This document shows positions 1 through 12,170 of a stretch of 64,000 nucleotides of DNA, one piece after another. How positions within the stretch are numbered: position 1 is the first letter of the stretch; every line of letters begins with the position of its first letter. The position numbers and the translations under genes were made by a program. A model generated the notes under the pieces. That model had not been told where the DNA came from, did no database searches, and saw only the letters and a program-made list of their open reading frames with translations. This DNA is from Cristatella mucedo (Eukaryota; Bryozoa; Phylactolaemata; Cristatellidae): contig WPIO01000002.1 of assembly GCA_009760855.2 (NCBI GenBank), positions 1,519,501 to 1,583,500 of the forward strand. The letters run 5' to 3'.

Positions 1-148
1 GTACCGATCTCACAGTAAGCGGATGCAACTCGCGATCTGCTCGTTTTGATGGTCTAAAAGATAATCCAATTGGCTTGCTTGCACAAGGTTCTGAAGCCTC
101 TTGATAAGGCATGTTTTATGTTCTTAATTACTCTTTTCCTAGGTCGCT

Positions 149-295
149 TTATATTTTTTTCGTTAGCATATCATACAGATGACACTTTTTGTAATCCACA
201 GCGCCAATGAGGCGTGGCTTGCGAAATGCACGCAGGTACATCCGCTTCTGGGAGCCAGCTATGTCTTGATCTATCGCTTGTATTTCCAAGACGTT
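149..295 (-). CDS. putative terminal exon, unknown protein
   Basis: A 49-codon minus-strand frame (48 residues plus TAA) starts right after a plausible acceptor (TTCTGTAG, on the minus strand) at 296. The peptide is charged and looks coding: it begins NVLEIQAIDQDIAGSQ, contains KRMYLRAFRKPRLIGAVDY and ends in LTKKI. I do not recognise the family. It reads in phase 0, so it does not join directly to the seven-exon gene ending at 1682, whose last usable donor is phase 2. It may be the last exon of an alternative transcript of that gene with an unseen linking exon, or part of another gene. A CATAAA element follows the stop on the minus strand. The splice context and composition are seen; the assignment is inference. 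Confidence 0.4.
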   Translation of the reverse strand, partial: NVLEIQAIDQDIAGSQKRMYLRAFRKPRLIGAVDYKKCHLYDMLTKKI

Positions 296-544
296 CTACA
301 GAACGTACAGATATGAATTCCATTAGAATGGGTGCACTAAAACGGGGTGCACGCAAGCACAGACGCGCATGCATAAAATTAGCATAAATACTGACGGAAC
401 TGTCATTCGGATTTGCGCATGCGAAGTCTCCAGTTGATCCAGGGAAAGCCATGACGAGCAATCGGAATTGAAGGCTGCGTATTGCCGGCAACTTGCCGCT
501 GTGCAGGCGCTTAGCTTGGCCTTCTTCGGAGCGCTAGATTGAGG

Positions 545-632
545 ATATATATATAGAGAGAGAGAGAGAGAGGGAGAGAGAGGAGAGAGAGAGAGAAAGA
601 GAGGGAGAAAGAGAGAGAGGCAGGGAGAGAGA
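545..632. repeat. (GA)n microsatellite, imperfect
   Basis: About 88 bases of GAGA-type repeat with GGGA interruptions, preceded by a short (TA)n run. It creates low-complexity Ser/Leu-rich frames on the minus strand that are not genes. Confidence 0.9.
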
Positions 633-831
633 CGAAGAGCAGACACGCACGACACACACGCACGATTCCCCACATCATCAGTCTAAGTCTATAATCAATC
701 AGTTCTAAGGTACTTGACACTTGCATTTCACCATGAGCCATTTTTATGCTCTTGTAGAATCATAAAACTGTGGCTCCTGAAGTCTTATATTGGGTTTCTC
801 GATTTCTTTCCACGGAGCATCAACCATGACC

Positions 832-985
832 TCTCGCTGTGCTTAGCCTGGAGGTAAGATGTTCGCACTTCAAGACCTAGGTCATGAGTCCTACAGTAGG
901 CAATTCTTCATTGCCCACTGCAAGCGGCTGTGATAGCCGCTTGCAGTTCTTCTGTCTCTTACACAAACGTCTTTTAAATCAGCCG
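832..985 (+). repeat. SINE family A copy (tRNA-headed)
   Basis: The head resembles a tRNA (GCTTAGCCTGGAGGTAAG, then a box-B-like GTCATGAGTCCTAC). The body CACTGCAAGCGGCTGTGATAG is shared with the copies at 12.9, 32.0, 40.5, 47.9 and 51.1 kb. This copy is diverged. Confidence 0.6.
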
Positions 986-1681
986 TCTTTTACTTCAATG
1001 GTACCGTCGTACTTGTATCTAAGCAGGACATGACTTTGGCGATGTTCCTTAGTTGAAAGTAGACCAGCTTTATAGTGGATGAGATGTGCTCGACCAATGA
1101 AAAGTCGTTTTGGAATAGTACTCATAGGTAGACAAATTAGTCAGAAGTCATAAAAGAAGCTTGTACAATTTTTAAATACATTATGGTTAAACTACTGGTG
1201 GTTTCATTTGCATACCTCCAAAAAACAATACCGTCACAAGGGAACACGGACTATAGCCTCGCGAAGGTTAAAGTTTTGTTTTAGCAATGCCAACTATCAT
1301 CTAAAACCTGGCTACGACCATTCTATAACAATGATGCATACACATACATATCATATTTCTAATTTCTCTAGTCATTGGTGAACACGTTTCTCGTGCAGGG
1401 AGCTACAATGAAAGCGATGAAACTGGGCTCGTTTTGCCAATCGCATGACTACGTCAGACCCTTTGAGTACAAAATTTCAATTAGCATAGAAAATTTTCGG
1501 ACAGAATGTATGCTTACAATGAGATTCGAATGACTGTACGTATTACATATTTTAAGGGTGAGATTGCCGGAAAAGACCTCTGGCGCTGAGCCACGATCCT
1601 ATTCATTTTACAATGTCGCTCAGCCTTCCACGGCATCGAGCACTCAGTGAAATTGCTGCAGCTGTCTTACTAGGAAGAGTT

Positions 1682-4600
1682 TCATCGCAGTGTTTCAAGT
1701 GATATGCCATCCACAATAATGCCTGGAATATCGTAAGCTCCATGCGCATCGTAGCAATACCTGACATTTATTGCCACGGCAACTGCCTTCTGGATGTCAA
1801 AGGATATCAAAGGCAACCTCACTTGTTCCGCTTCAGCGAACGTTCTAGCCTCGTGGACATATTGTTCGTCTGTACCACGAGACAGAAGGTTGCTTGTCCT
1901 TAAACTTTTACAAGAAAATAGCGCATATTTGCATACCTTCAGTCAAACATTCACAAAAGAGTACATTTGTTAGTATGCGCTGGCAGGTTTTTCTCTTAGT
2001 ACACATTTTACAGTGAATTTGGCATTTCGGCCTAGGCAATTTTCGCGAACAGCAGCGTCACTGACGCTCTTTATTGGCAACACACACCTATTCAAAGAAC
2101 AATAACATGCAGGCACAGAACATGCAGCTAATGATCTAGACTGGCAACATTGCCTACCATGTGCTGTATTACTTTTTAATTGATCACCCTGCTATAAATC
2201 TTGACAGATAATACAGCCAACAACAGCCCGTGATTAAATGTCTAGTCTAATGACAGAGACAGTGCAGAGCAAGGATTGAGCAGCCTCGACAAATATGGAT
2301 GCATGCAGATTTTAAACGCCGCAAAATATAAGTAGAAAATATCATCTGAAATATAGCATCGCTGGCGACGGAAACTAACCGTAAAGACAATCAGAGAGCA
2401 AGCGAATCAGTCACTCCATTGGTGCGGAAATTGGGACAACCAATTATTTTTAATCATCTAGAAGGTTACAAGAGACTAGAGAAAAAGTAACAGCTCTGAT
2501 AGAATTTAACTTGAATTATTGAATTATAATCTGAAAGTTTTTAGTGACAAGAGCAGTTTCTTTTACTTACGCTTCGGCAGCTGCTGGCTCCCATGTCCCT
2601 GTCTTTGCTGTTGATTTGACCGCGTCTTGATTAATATCATTACTGAACTTGTGGGCACCTTTGAGCAGTGATTGCTCTTGCTGTTCGCCTCTTGCTGAAA
2701 TGTCGACATCAGTGCTGTCAGTGCTTGAAGAGCCAACAAGTGGCTTGCGGCAACCAGTCCCAAGCTGTGCACCAGCTAATGGAACTGGATCGTGTGCTCC
2801 TATAACAGTGCATACATATAAACTCAGTCGATACCTTGCTTTTATTTAGCAGCAATGCAGTCTAATGGCGGCAGTTTTCAATCATTAAGCTATGATTTAC
2901 AGAACTATTATATTTTTTCCTATTTGATTTATTCTTCCACTGAAACAGACATAATTTAATGAGAACCGCATAAAGCACTAGAGCGATGTAATTGATTCTA
3001 TAAGTGGATTGGCTCATGGGTAAAAAAGCATTACTTTAACTAAATAAAATTAATTACTTACAGGTGTTCCAAAATGCCGTCCTCAAAATATAATATTCAC
3101 TCAAAAAGTAAATAAGACCTCTAGGTTATAACGTGCTTTTAATTTCTTCATTGTTTATCGTGTCCTACTCGTTTTGTGTACTCCTGCGGTTGAATTCTGC
3201 CTTCCAAGCTATTTATATCATCAGTCCTCAGTGCTATTCAATTCTAGTGTTTTGAACTGCATTGATATAAAAATTTCTTGAGCATTAGTTTAACTTTCGC
3301 CAGTGTCTTCAATGGCCATATATCGAGACTACAAGCAATAATTTTAGTCGCTTGTTTTTCCGAATAATGACCGATGATTTTGGAAGCTGCGTGGTAAAAG
3401 CTAGCCATTCGAATTTCAACTCAGTAATAAAATGACCAGCACGCAGTAGCATAGTGCATGCTGGTCAGAATTTTAGAAAGCTTCGTGCTGCTTGCACAAG
3501 CCCGCAAATTCTGGACAAGCAATCAAGAAATTTTCTGAGCTTTTGTAACTGCGATTAGCTTGACTTTACGATATTACAAGGATCTAAATTTAATACCTAA
3601 ATATAAATGCTGAATATAAATATTAAATTAATTAAAACCCAAATTAATTAACAGAAACAGAAATTAACAAACAAACAGAAATAGTAAAACCCAAGCTAGC
3701 GTGTAATCTAATGCCTTAACATTCATGTACACGTCTTTATGTGTAACCTCATCGAAATCAATCGTCATTTCTGGGTAGAGCATTCTATGGTGCATTGAAA
3801 AGCCTATGTGGCTTTTAGTTCGCTGCGGATTGCCCATAGCCTGTCTTTCACTCTGGACTCGGTAAGTGAAAATCACAGCCTAATTACGAGAGCAGTCAGT
3901 GAAATAAGTAGCAAAGAAGTAGCGTTAAAGGCGTCCCCTGAAAGTAAAGCATGGCCAGTGCTGACCAGAAACCTTTTCGTGCCATTTAGTTCGCCAACTA
4001 TCTGAACGGTTGTGCGTTAGTAATGTCTTCACCGATTCTACTGAACCTACAGCACTTCGTTTCCTAAAATAAATTGTTCTCCAAGTGGAAAGCCATTACG
4101 CATACAATTTGTTCATTCTGCAAGACTTCTCAGACGTGAGGACGGGTGAATTTATGCTCTAGGTCTAAGACTATTGAACGCATTTTGACAATTCTACGCT
4201 AAGTTGCCCCTCTCTTGTTGCTTTCTCTCGAATCGCGTAATTCTTTTCCATCCCCATTCAAGGCTTTAGTCACCTTGCAAATGAAGTCTCACCGCGCAGT
4301 AAAAGTCGCATACATACCATTAATTAGTGGTCTCCCTTAAAAATGAATCAAGCCATACATACCACCAAACGCTGTCTCGATAAATTCACCCCTTAGACGT
4401 CGTTGCTGAGAAGACTTCGGAACATCTAAGAGCGATATAATGTCGTTCTGGTTTTGACTCTCTCCGGCTTCGCCGAGATCTCCCGCGATCGTCACCAGAA
4501 GTTGTGGATACTTAGTCACCAGCCTCGTTAAGTCGTCTTCAGTATCCGGTCGAAGTTTCTTGCTGACCATTCGCTGATACATAAGCGTGAATTTTTCCGC

Positions 4601-7600
4601 TGCTGTCAGTGCGCTTTGACTGGTTTCGTTCTGCACGGGTTCGAACAATTCTGAACGGTACTTGTTATATAGCGAAGCGATTTCCGATACAACTGGCTCG
4701 TTGTCCCAAAATCGAGCTAGTGTGTCTCTCGAGAAACTTCGAGGCGCTAAGTCTCCTAGAATGCATAAGCTCAGTAAGAATTTAAACCTTCGCGTATTCT
4801 CAATCTGTGACACGTTTGGATATGAAATTTATTTGGCGCAACTGTAGGAATTTCGGCATGCCCACGTTACCTTCTTGACAAAGCCCAAAGGTAAGATTTA
4901 ATATACATTAAAAACCTTAAGCAATGCCTCTGCCGTGCGAAAATTTCGGTTTGTTTTTCTTTGTTTCAGACAACATTTTACCATTTAAAAACTGCACGCT
5001 TAAAAGCGAGGAACATTGTTTGACGCTGTAAGTAATGACTATTTCTATCGCTGCGCAATTTGCTCCTTAAATTATAGTGGAGCTTAAAATGTTGTAATTG
5101 TGATCTAGATTTAAATAAAAAAACAGTACGAACGAAGGAAGTGATACCTTAAAAAATTTATTTTCTAAAACTCTGAGTAAGTCTACAGATGGTTAAATTG
5201 AATTTCTTTTATTAATTCAACCATAAGCCTTAATTAATTATGAGGCAGTAAAAACGGCATTCTAAATGAGCCATATTATGACAGCTCTAGAGATTGTTAG
5301 CATTTTCTGATTAGTTCTATTAGAAAGTGGATTCCTAATCTATGGTTTAGATCGTGTAAAGGCCATCTGAAGTGACGGCTCGGGAGTTTTACTTTCTGCT
5401 TCATCTTGCGCATACGTAGCCACTTTGACTGTGAATATACGGTAATAAGTTAAGAACTCGGACTTTTTATTAAGGCAACTGCAGCCTCCGTGTCTTGGTT
5501 GAGTCAAATTTGAGTTTGAATACAGAGAGAGAATTTACTTTGATTGTAGAGCTAACTGGGCTTACTTAATTTTTCGCAATGGGGAAGATGAAACTCTGCC
5601 CCTTCCAAGGCCACTGCAAGGGGCGCAGAATGGATGTTTGGGGTGCTAAGCCACCAGGCATAGCATTTTCGGCTTGGTCCCTAAAGGCTTTGGTCGTCCC
5701 ATGGCCCCGATTCTATATCCCGGGTGAACATCTCGACTATGTATGATCTCACTGCACCAACAGTTTTGCTTGATTAATCAGTCAATAGTGTCAATTATGA
5801 AGCTTCTAAGGAAACCAAATGAGGTAAATATATTATAATAAATTATATTATATATAATATTATCTGTAATCTATTATATATAATATTACATATTATAGGC
5901 TTTACCTTCGGAAACTTCTTCATATCATGATCTTGGTAGGCAAATAATAAGGAATCAAAGTGTGATCATATTTAGGGAAAGTGGCAAAATCTGCTTTTGA
6001 ATAATTTGTCACTTAGGCGATCATCTATTGCTTCAGTGACTCTCGCGACTTTTATATGAAGAAGTTATAATTTAAAATAATTGAGGAAAACCATTATTAT
6101 AAATATACTTTTCGTCAGCCAAGGCATCCTAAACCTTTGACAATAAAACCTCTACTGTAGGTGAGATGGCGTAGATATAAAGTCAAATAGTTAGTGGTCG
6201 TTAAGTTGCCTCTCTGGAGACGGACAGCTACAGGCAATAACAGTACAGATGGTCGCAATATTCTGCAAGTCAGACAGATGCTGATGGGGCATATAGTGTG
6301 CAACATTCAGTTGTTTATAGCCTCGGTGCTTGGCTTTAGATCATGATAATAATGGCGGCAGCTCAAGAACTTATTGCAATTAAAATAGACCAAAATATCC
6401 GAGGAATATACCAGAATTCTTCTCTGGCTCTTAAGTCGAAATATAAAGCCGATACTTTCGAAAGGCCTTCAATCGATCTGTTTTCAAGTAAACATAAATT
6501 AGTCAGTAATTAAAGATAGCCAAGGAAATAACGTTTTTAAATATTTACAGCTAACTAAACTATCCTTTAACCATGCTGCTGTGTTTGGATGCAACTTAAA
6601 TACGCACTGACACTGGCTGAAAACTATAGAAGCTATATATAATTACCTATAATATTTGCCCTAAAAGTGGGATCAAGCTAAATCTATATATTTCTCCTTA
6701 GCGGAACTTCACTTAAATATACAAAGGTAGATTAAAGAGGACTGGAAAACCTAGGTATAAAGTATTTAGCTACAAGTTTAAAGTGCAGGAATGGTGACTG
6801 AATATTTATTGAGTAGGTAAATGGGCCACATTTTGCGGGACTATTGCAACTTAATTTACCAGCAGACGTTGGGGTGCAGATTTTAGTACCATGGAAGGGT
6901 TAGTCACAGTCCTTTGCCAATGGCCATGCAAGCAGCTAAATGTCATAAGGCTAACCTTTTGAAATGCACGGACCAATGAGGCTTACCGTTATTTAAAAAT
7001 ATATGTCTGATTAACATATCTAATCATCTCGCTCATTTTCATTATTTTTGCTGTTAAGTTCGTTTTGCACGATCGCATTCCAATATTTCTTAGAAAACTT
7101 TCGCTTTATCTTTGCGGATCCATCATGTAATAGGGCGCTATGGGAGATCTTAACTCGCTACTCGCTGTCTTAATCAAGACACACGATGCTTTAGTTACGC
7201 ATTCATTTTTGTCAGACAAATCTCCATTGGTTCGACATTAAAAGGCTCTTCTTTTTATCCAGCAGATCGCCCCTTGAATCCGGTATATTTTTCGGCTGCA
7301 CTCAGCAGTATCACTTCCAGCAGTCTAAATATAGTTCAAACATTTTCATTCTAAGACGGTGGAAACTCATTTATTTATTCAGAATTATTGCTCAAGTATG
7401 TGGCTTACCTTATATTCGACCACTGCAATTTTTTATAGATTGACCACTTCATTATTGTGTGCATCCAAATAACCTCTCGCGCCAACAATCTACATAGAAT
7501 CATTCTATTGTGACACGACAAAATTCAATCTATAATTTTATATAAAAATAATTACCATGCTAAATTTATAAAAAAGACCCTTCTATAGAAAGCCCAAGAT

Positions 7601-10600
7601 TTTCACTGGCAATAACTAATTTAAGTGCTTATTAATAGTCATGAAGGATATGCTGCGAAAATATGCAGTAATAATAGTGGGTACCTTGAAATATTTGAGA
7701 TGAGCCTTCCCTCACTTTCGAAGGCTCGCTTAGGAAAGCAGATGCAGAATGCTTTGGTTTGCCGTCTGCCGGTTGAGATTCTTCTCCCTTAGCAGTCGCA
7801 CACACGCTCATGCGGATGTCGGGAGTGGCGCTGAGGTTCTGTGTCGTCATTTCCCTTGCGATGCTGGACTCATCTGCAATATTTTTCTACTATAATTTCT
7901 CCTTGTATTAATTAAAGCTTAAAATTATAATATTGTAAAGCCTGAATAACTCTAGGAATTACACATTTTCTTTCAGATTAAGCTGCCTTTGAGGCCCGTT
8001 CTTAATTAGTCATTCGTAGCACTAGCATGAACGTTGTCAGCGCAAGTTATTAATTTGTTTGGCAATCTTGAAAAAGGGTTATTTGACTGGCATAACCTTC
8101 CTAGAAAGATGATTAATGCTTCTATATATAGGTCAATACTACTGAAACGCCTAAAATTATGGTACTTCCACCGATTAATTCGAAAACTTTACATATTACC
8201 TGTGCATGTCACCCCTAACCATGTTATTCATTTTGTTTGTTTGTCAAGCATGATTTTACTCACCATTCAATTGCATTTTCCTTTGCAGCAAATGTAAAGC
8301 GCCTAGAGAGAGATTGAGTTCTCTGAGGGCGCTTTATCAAGTACATTCATATTATTATTATTATTATATTCCATGCATCCGCCACAAATGGCGCTTATTG
8401 TAGACATGTGAGTCGCATGGGAAGAAAGCCAAACGATATCTCCACATAAGCAGTAAAATTTCCTACTTCGTATATGCAGTTAGATATACCACTACATGTT
8501 TATTCATTCGCATCTCTCGAGAAACAGTGTTGGATCTATTTTTTAGAGAGTATAAGATCGGCCTCGAATTGTATCATCAAGCAGCGGCAGCTGACCGATT
8601 ACATCTATTGCGGCTTCGTGCATATCTTAGAGATTTCATAAGGATGACACTTTTCTGCCAGAAAATAACCTAAGCTAACGCTGACATCTCTTGGCTAATT
8701 AGTGTGTTTTGGTAATTTAAAATATGTGATGTGCTACAAACGCATATTTGCCCACTAAATTTTCTGACTAAAACATGGAAAAATTGAGGGTGCACTCTAA
8801 TTCTTGGAATATTTTTAGAGTAAGCATCAATTTATTTTTAGCGTTTTTAAGTTTTATTATGGTTTTTTTAACTCCTAAGTTATTGTAAGGTGTAACTATT
8901 GTTATTAAAATAACAAAGCATGGTTATAACCAGCTGGCTAGTTTTCAGTTTTCACGAGCATAATTTCTTGCAAACTAGTTGTCTACTCGCACACACGCCG
9001 AATTATTCACTATGTAACACAATTTTGTGGCTGAGTAGCTAGCGTATTTTTTAAGATCTTATGCCTCGAAAGTACGGACAGTGTTCAAGTATCCCTATAA
9101 ACTTTACTTGTAAGACTGACCAGGACAGCAATACATTTGAGTATAACCCATCTCTAATAAAACCAGATTATTTCGCTCTGTTGCATCTTTTTAATCATAT
9201 TCGTTCAAATGTATTAAATAGAATTAAAATGAATGTACATAGAAGTTCTACAAACAAAAGTCCATAGAATATTTATAAATAAGTTTTTTTTTATAAATGT
9301 ATTATTATTTTTTATTTAATTTTAAGAACCAGCGCACCCAGATGCACTCTTCCACGGTAAACTCAGCATACTGTCTTTGGTAGTGGCGTTTTAAGTCCGC
9401 TAAATCCCGGCGGAAACGCTCGCTTCGCTCCTCCAATCGACCAAGTAATCAGCTATTTTATGCTTAGATTTATCAAGATTAGCATCAGAGAAAAAGAAAG
9501 CCGGCTGTCCTTTGTGTAGCAGCGTATTTTTCAACATAGTCTCAATCCGCTCTACTTATTCTTTTCAAACTTGCGACTGCAGGAAGCCAGGGGAACCACT
9601 GTCACAAATCTGCACCACGCGTCTTTCTACTTGCTAGAGAGCTTCTCGGAAAAATCATTGCACCCAATTACCTTTTTCATTTTGGCCCAAACAAAGACCC
9701 CCAACTTTGACCTATGCGTCAGATAGCTTAACGAGGAGACTTTTGTAGATACTGGAAGACTGCGGACACCTTATCTAGACCTGTCAAACAATATTGCATG
9801 GGGCCAAATTTAATATACGGTGGTGGCATCAGCACCTTTAGAGACTCCACTTACGCTTTCCCTTGACATTGGGGCCCCTTACAGAGAGCTCCGCTATGGC
9901 CAGTCCAGGCAGTAATAGAGAGCCTGGTGTTCCATGCCGTCCAAAAGGCAGAGATAGCAGGAGAACTTTGTAGAAACCACCTTTGAGATACATGAGGAAT
10001 GCGACATGTTGAAGTCTCTAACACTTCCAGCACAACTTATCCTTTCAACTTATTCCTCAAAGCATCCAGAAAGGTCTTGATGATTCCCTGTTAGAGACGC
10101 ACCGAGTTACCTGTTAGAGACGCCAGATGAAGAGAATCAGGTACTGAAGAGATGCTATCACGAAGTGAAGTATTTTTGCACGTTTGTCTTGACAAGTTGA
10201 CCACAGAAATATTAAAATGCAGTTGCCAGGTGCTTGCAGTCTTTTGATGCCATCTCAGGAAAATGCAGGTATATACTCACTTAGGCAGCTGGAAGCTGGA
10301 AATAAACTGAACTGGTGGACCTAATGCTCCTTTATTTTTACTTTTTATATTACTGAAAAGTATCGATAAGGAAGCTAATACTTATTGTGGTATACTAATG
10401 CATAGAACAAGTGCTGCACCTCTACGCCTCAACGACTTGATCCGCAGCTAAATTAGACAATTATACAATACTGAGCCGTTTTGTGACAATTTAGGTTTGA
10501 CTGCAGTGTGATCTATTAGTCTTGTTACATACAAAAAATAAGTTCCTTTAAAAATATAATCTTTTGCCTGTCATATCAGACTTTTGGCCGTACTATATTT

Positions 10601-12084
10601 TCAGCCTTTTGGGAAATAAGTAACTTTATATTTATCAATGTTCTAACAAATGCAAAATTGCGTTCGGATTAATAGCTATTACCTGTACTTCTAAGGTATA
10701 AGTAATTTCAAAATTACACTTACCAGTAAATAAAAAATACAAATTAAAATGGTGGCAAATCATGATCCGTCAAATCGCCGCTTCAGGAAAGGATATGCTG
10801 ATATGCTAGAGTCACATACTGTGCGTGACCTCATATTTTGAAAATCGTGGATTGATTAATTGCATAGCCGACTGTTGACTATTTGCATCGTCTATTGCGT
10901 AGTCATGGCGTGTTTTTTAATCCGTGTTATTGAAATGGTTATCACAATAAGCCAAAACTTTTTCATAATGCAAAGCCAAAAGATGTAAATTAATGTAAAA
11001 CAATTTTCCAGGCTATCGCTAATACATTCAACTTTTTGTCATCTTCATATAACTAGGGCCTGTTTTTAGGCATTTTATCGCAATTTCTCTGATATGGATT
11101 GTCTGGTCATTTTGTGGGTCTAGACTTGATCCTGGCTGTCAAGATGTAGATAGCGATTTTAACTTATATGCTAACGATATAGTAAATACTTTCGCAGTCA
11201 AACATGCAAAAGATCATGGCTAGTTCTGCGCATGACATGGGCTTGGGTGCATTACAAAAACGCTGCTGGGATGTATAGAGAAATTTGAGTGCATATGCGC
11301 TGAATTTGGTGACGTCTTACTATTAGTATCGTTAGTTGACTTTGCTCTGTTTACGTTGCGTTGATCAGTAGACTCCTTGGTATTGCTGCGGCCTCCTCTT
11401 TTCATAGCTACTGCCAAATTTTGTTTCGTCCATTTTTCAGTATCCGATTCTGTAGCCTCTGCCATAGTCTCTTTTCTAGAGCTTAATGTCGAGGATGGCC
11501 ATGCTGATTGAGGACGTGATATGGAGTGTATATTTATAGGCTCTAACGTTGACTGTGCACTGGAGCCAGTGAACCTGGGACTGCATAACCCGTTAGTAGC
11601 GGTTGTGATATTGGCTTGTAATCCAGTTGATAAAGCTGAAAGCAAGTGACGAAAAAAAGCCAGGTAAAGTTGTCAAGCACAAATGCGCACGAATGAGCAC
11701 TCTGGATAGAAATACCTCTGCAGGATTTATGTAAAGAAGAATATTGCACCCTAGTTTGATTCACTAGCTCGCGGCTAGTGATGTATGATACTGCTGGCTG
11801 GAGGTCAACCAGCTGGGTCGAGCCTTTCCTTTACCTCGATTTAGGGCAGGCGTGAGTGTGCTGGCTCACGGCAGTTCTACTTTCCCACGGTATTTTTCGG
11901 AAATTTTCAACGAGTGTTACATAGACTTCGAGAAAAATAGTGAGCTTCTCAATATTATTCTCTATAATGCAACATGACGATGGCAGTCTTTTCCAAATTC
12001 AAAGAAGCTCAATCAATTTTACGATTACATTTTTTTAATTAAAATTATTGCATAGCTGTATATGCTAGTGCTTCTCCACTGTCC

Positions 12085-12170
<86 letters not shown>

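Noticed and set aside
511-741. Ser/Leu-rich minus-strand frames at 323-741
   Set aside because: Product of the (GA)n microsatellite.
8341-8369. CRISPR or satellite array suggested by repeated ATT tracts
   Set aside because: The ATT runs are LINE 3' tails scattered singly, without regular spacers.
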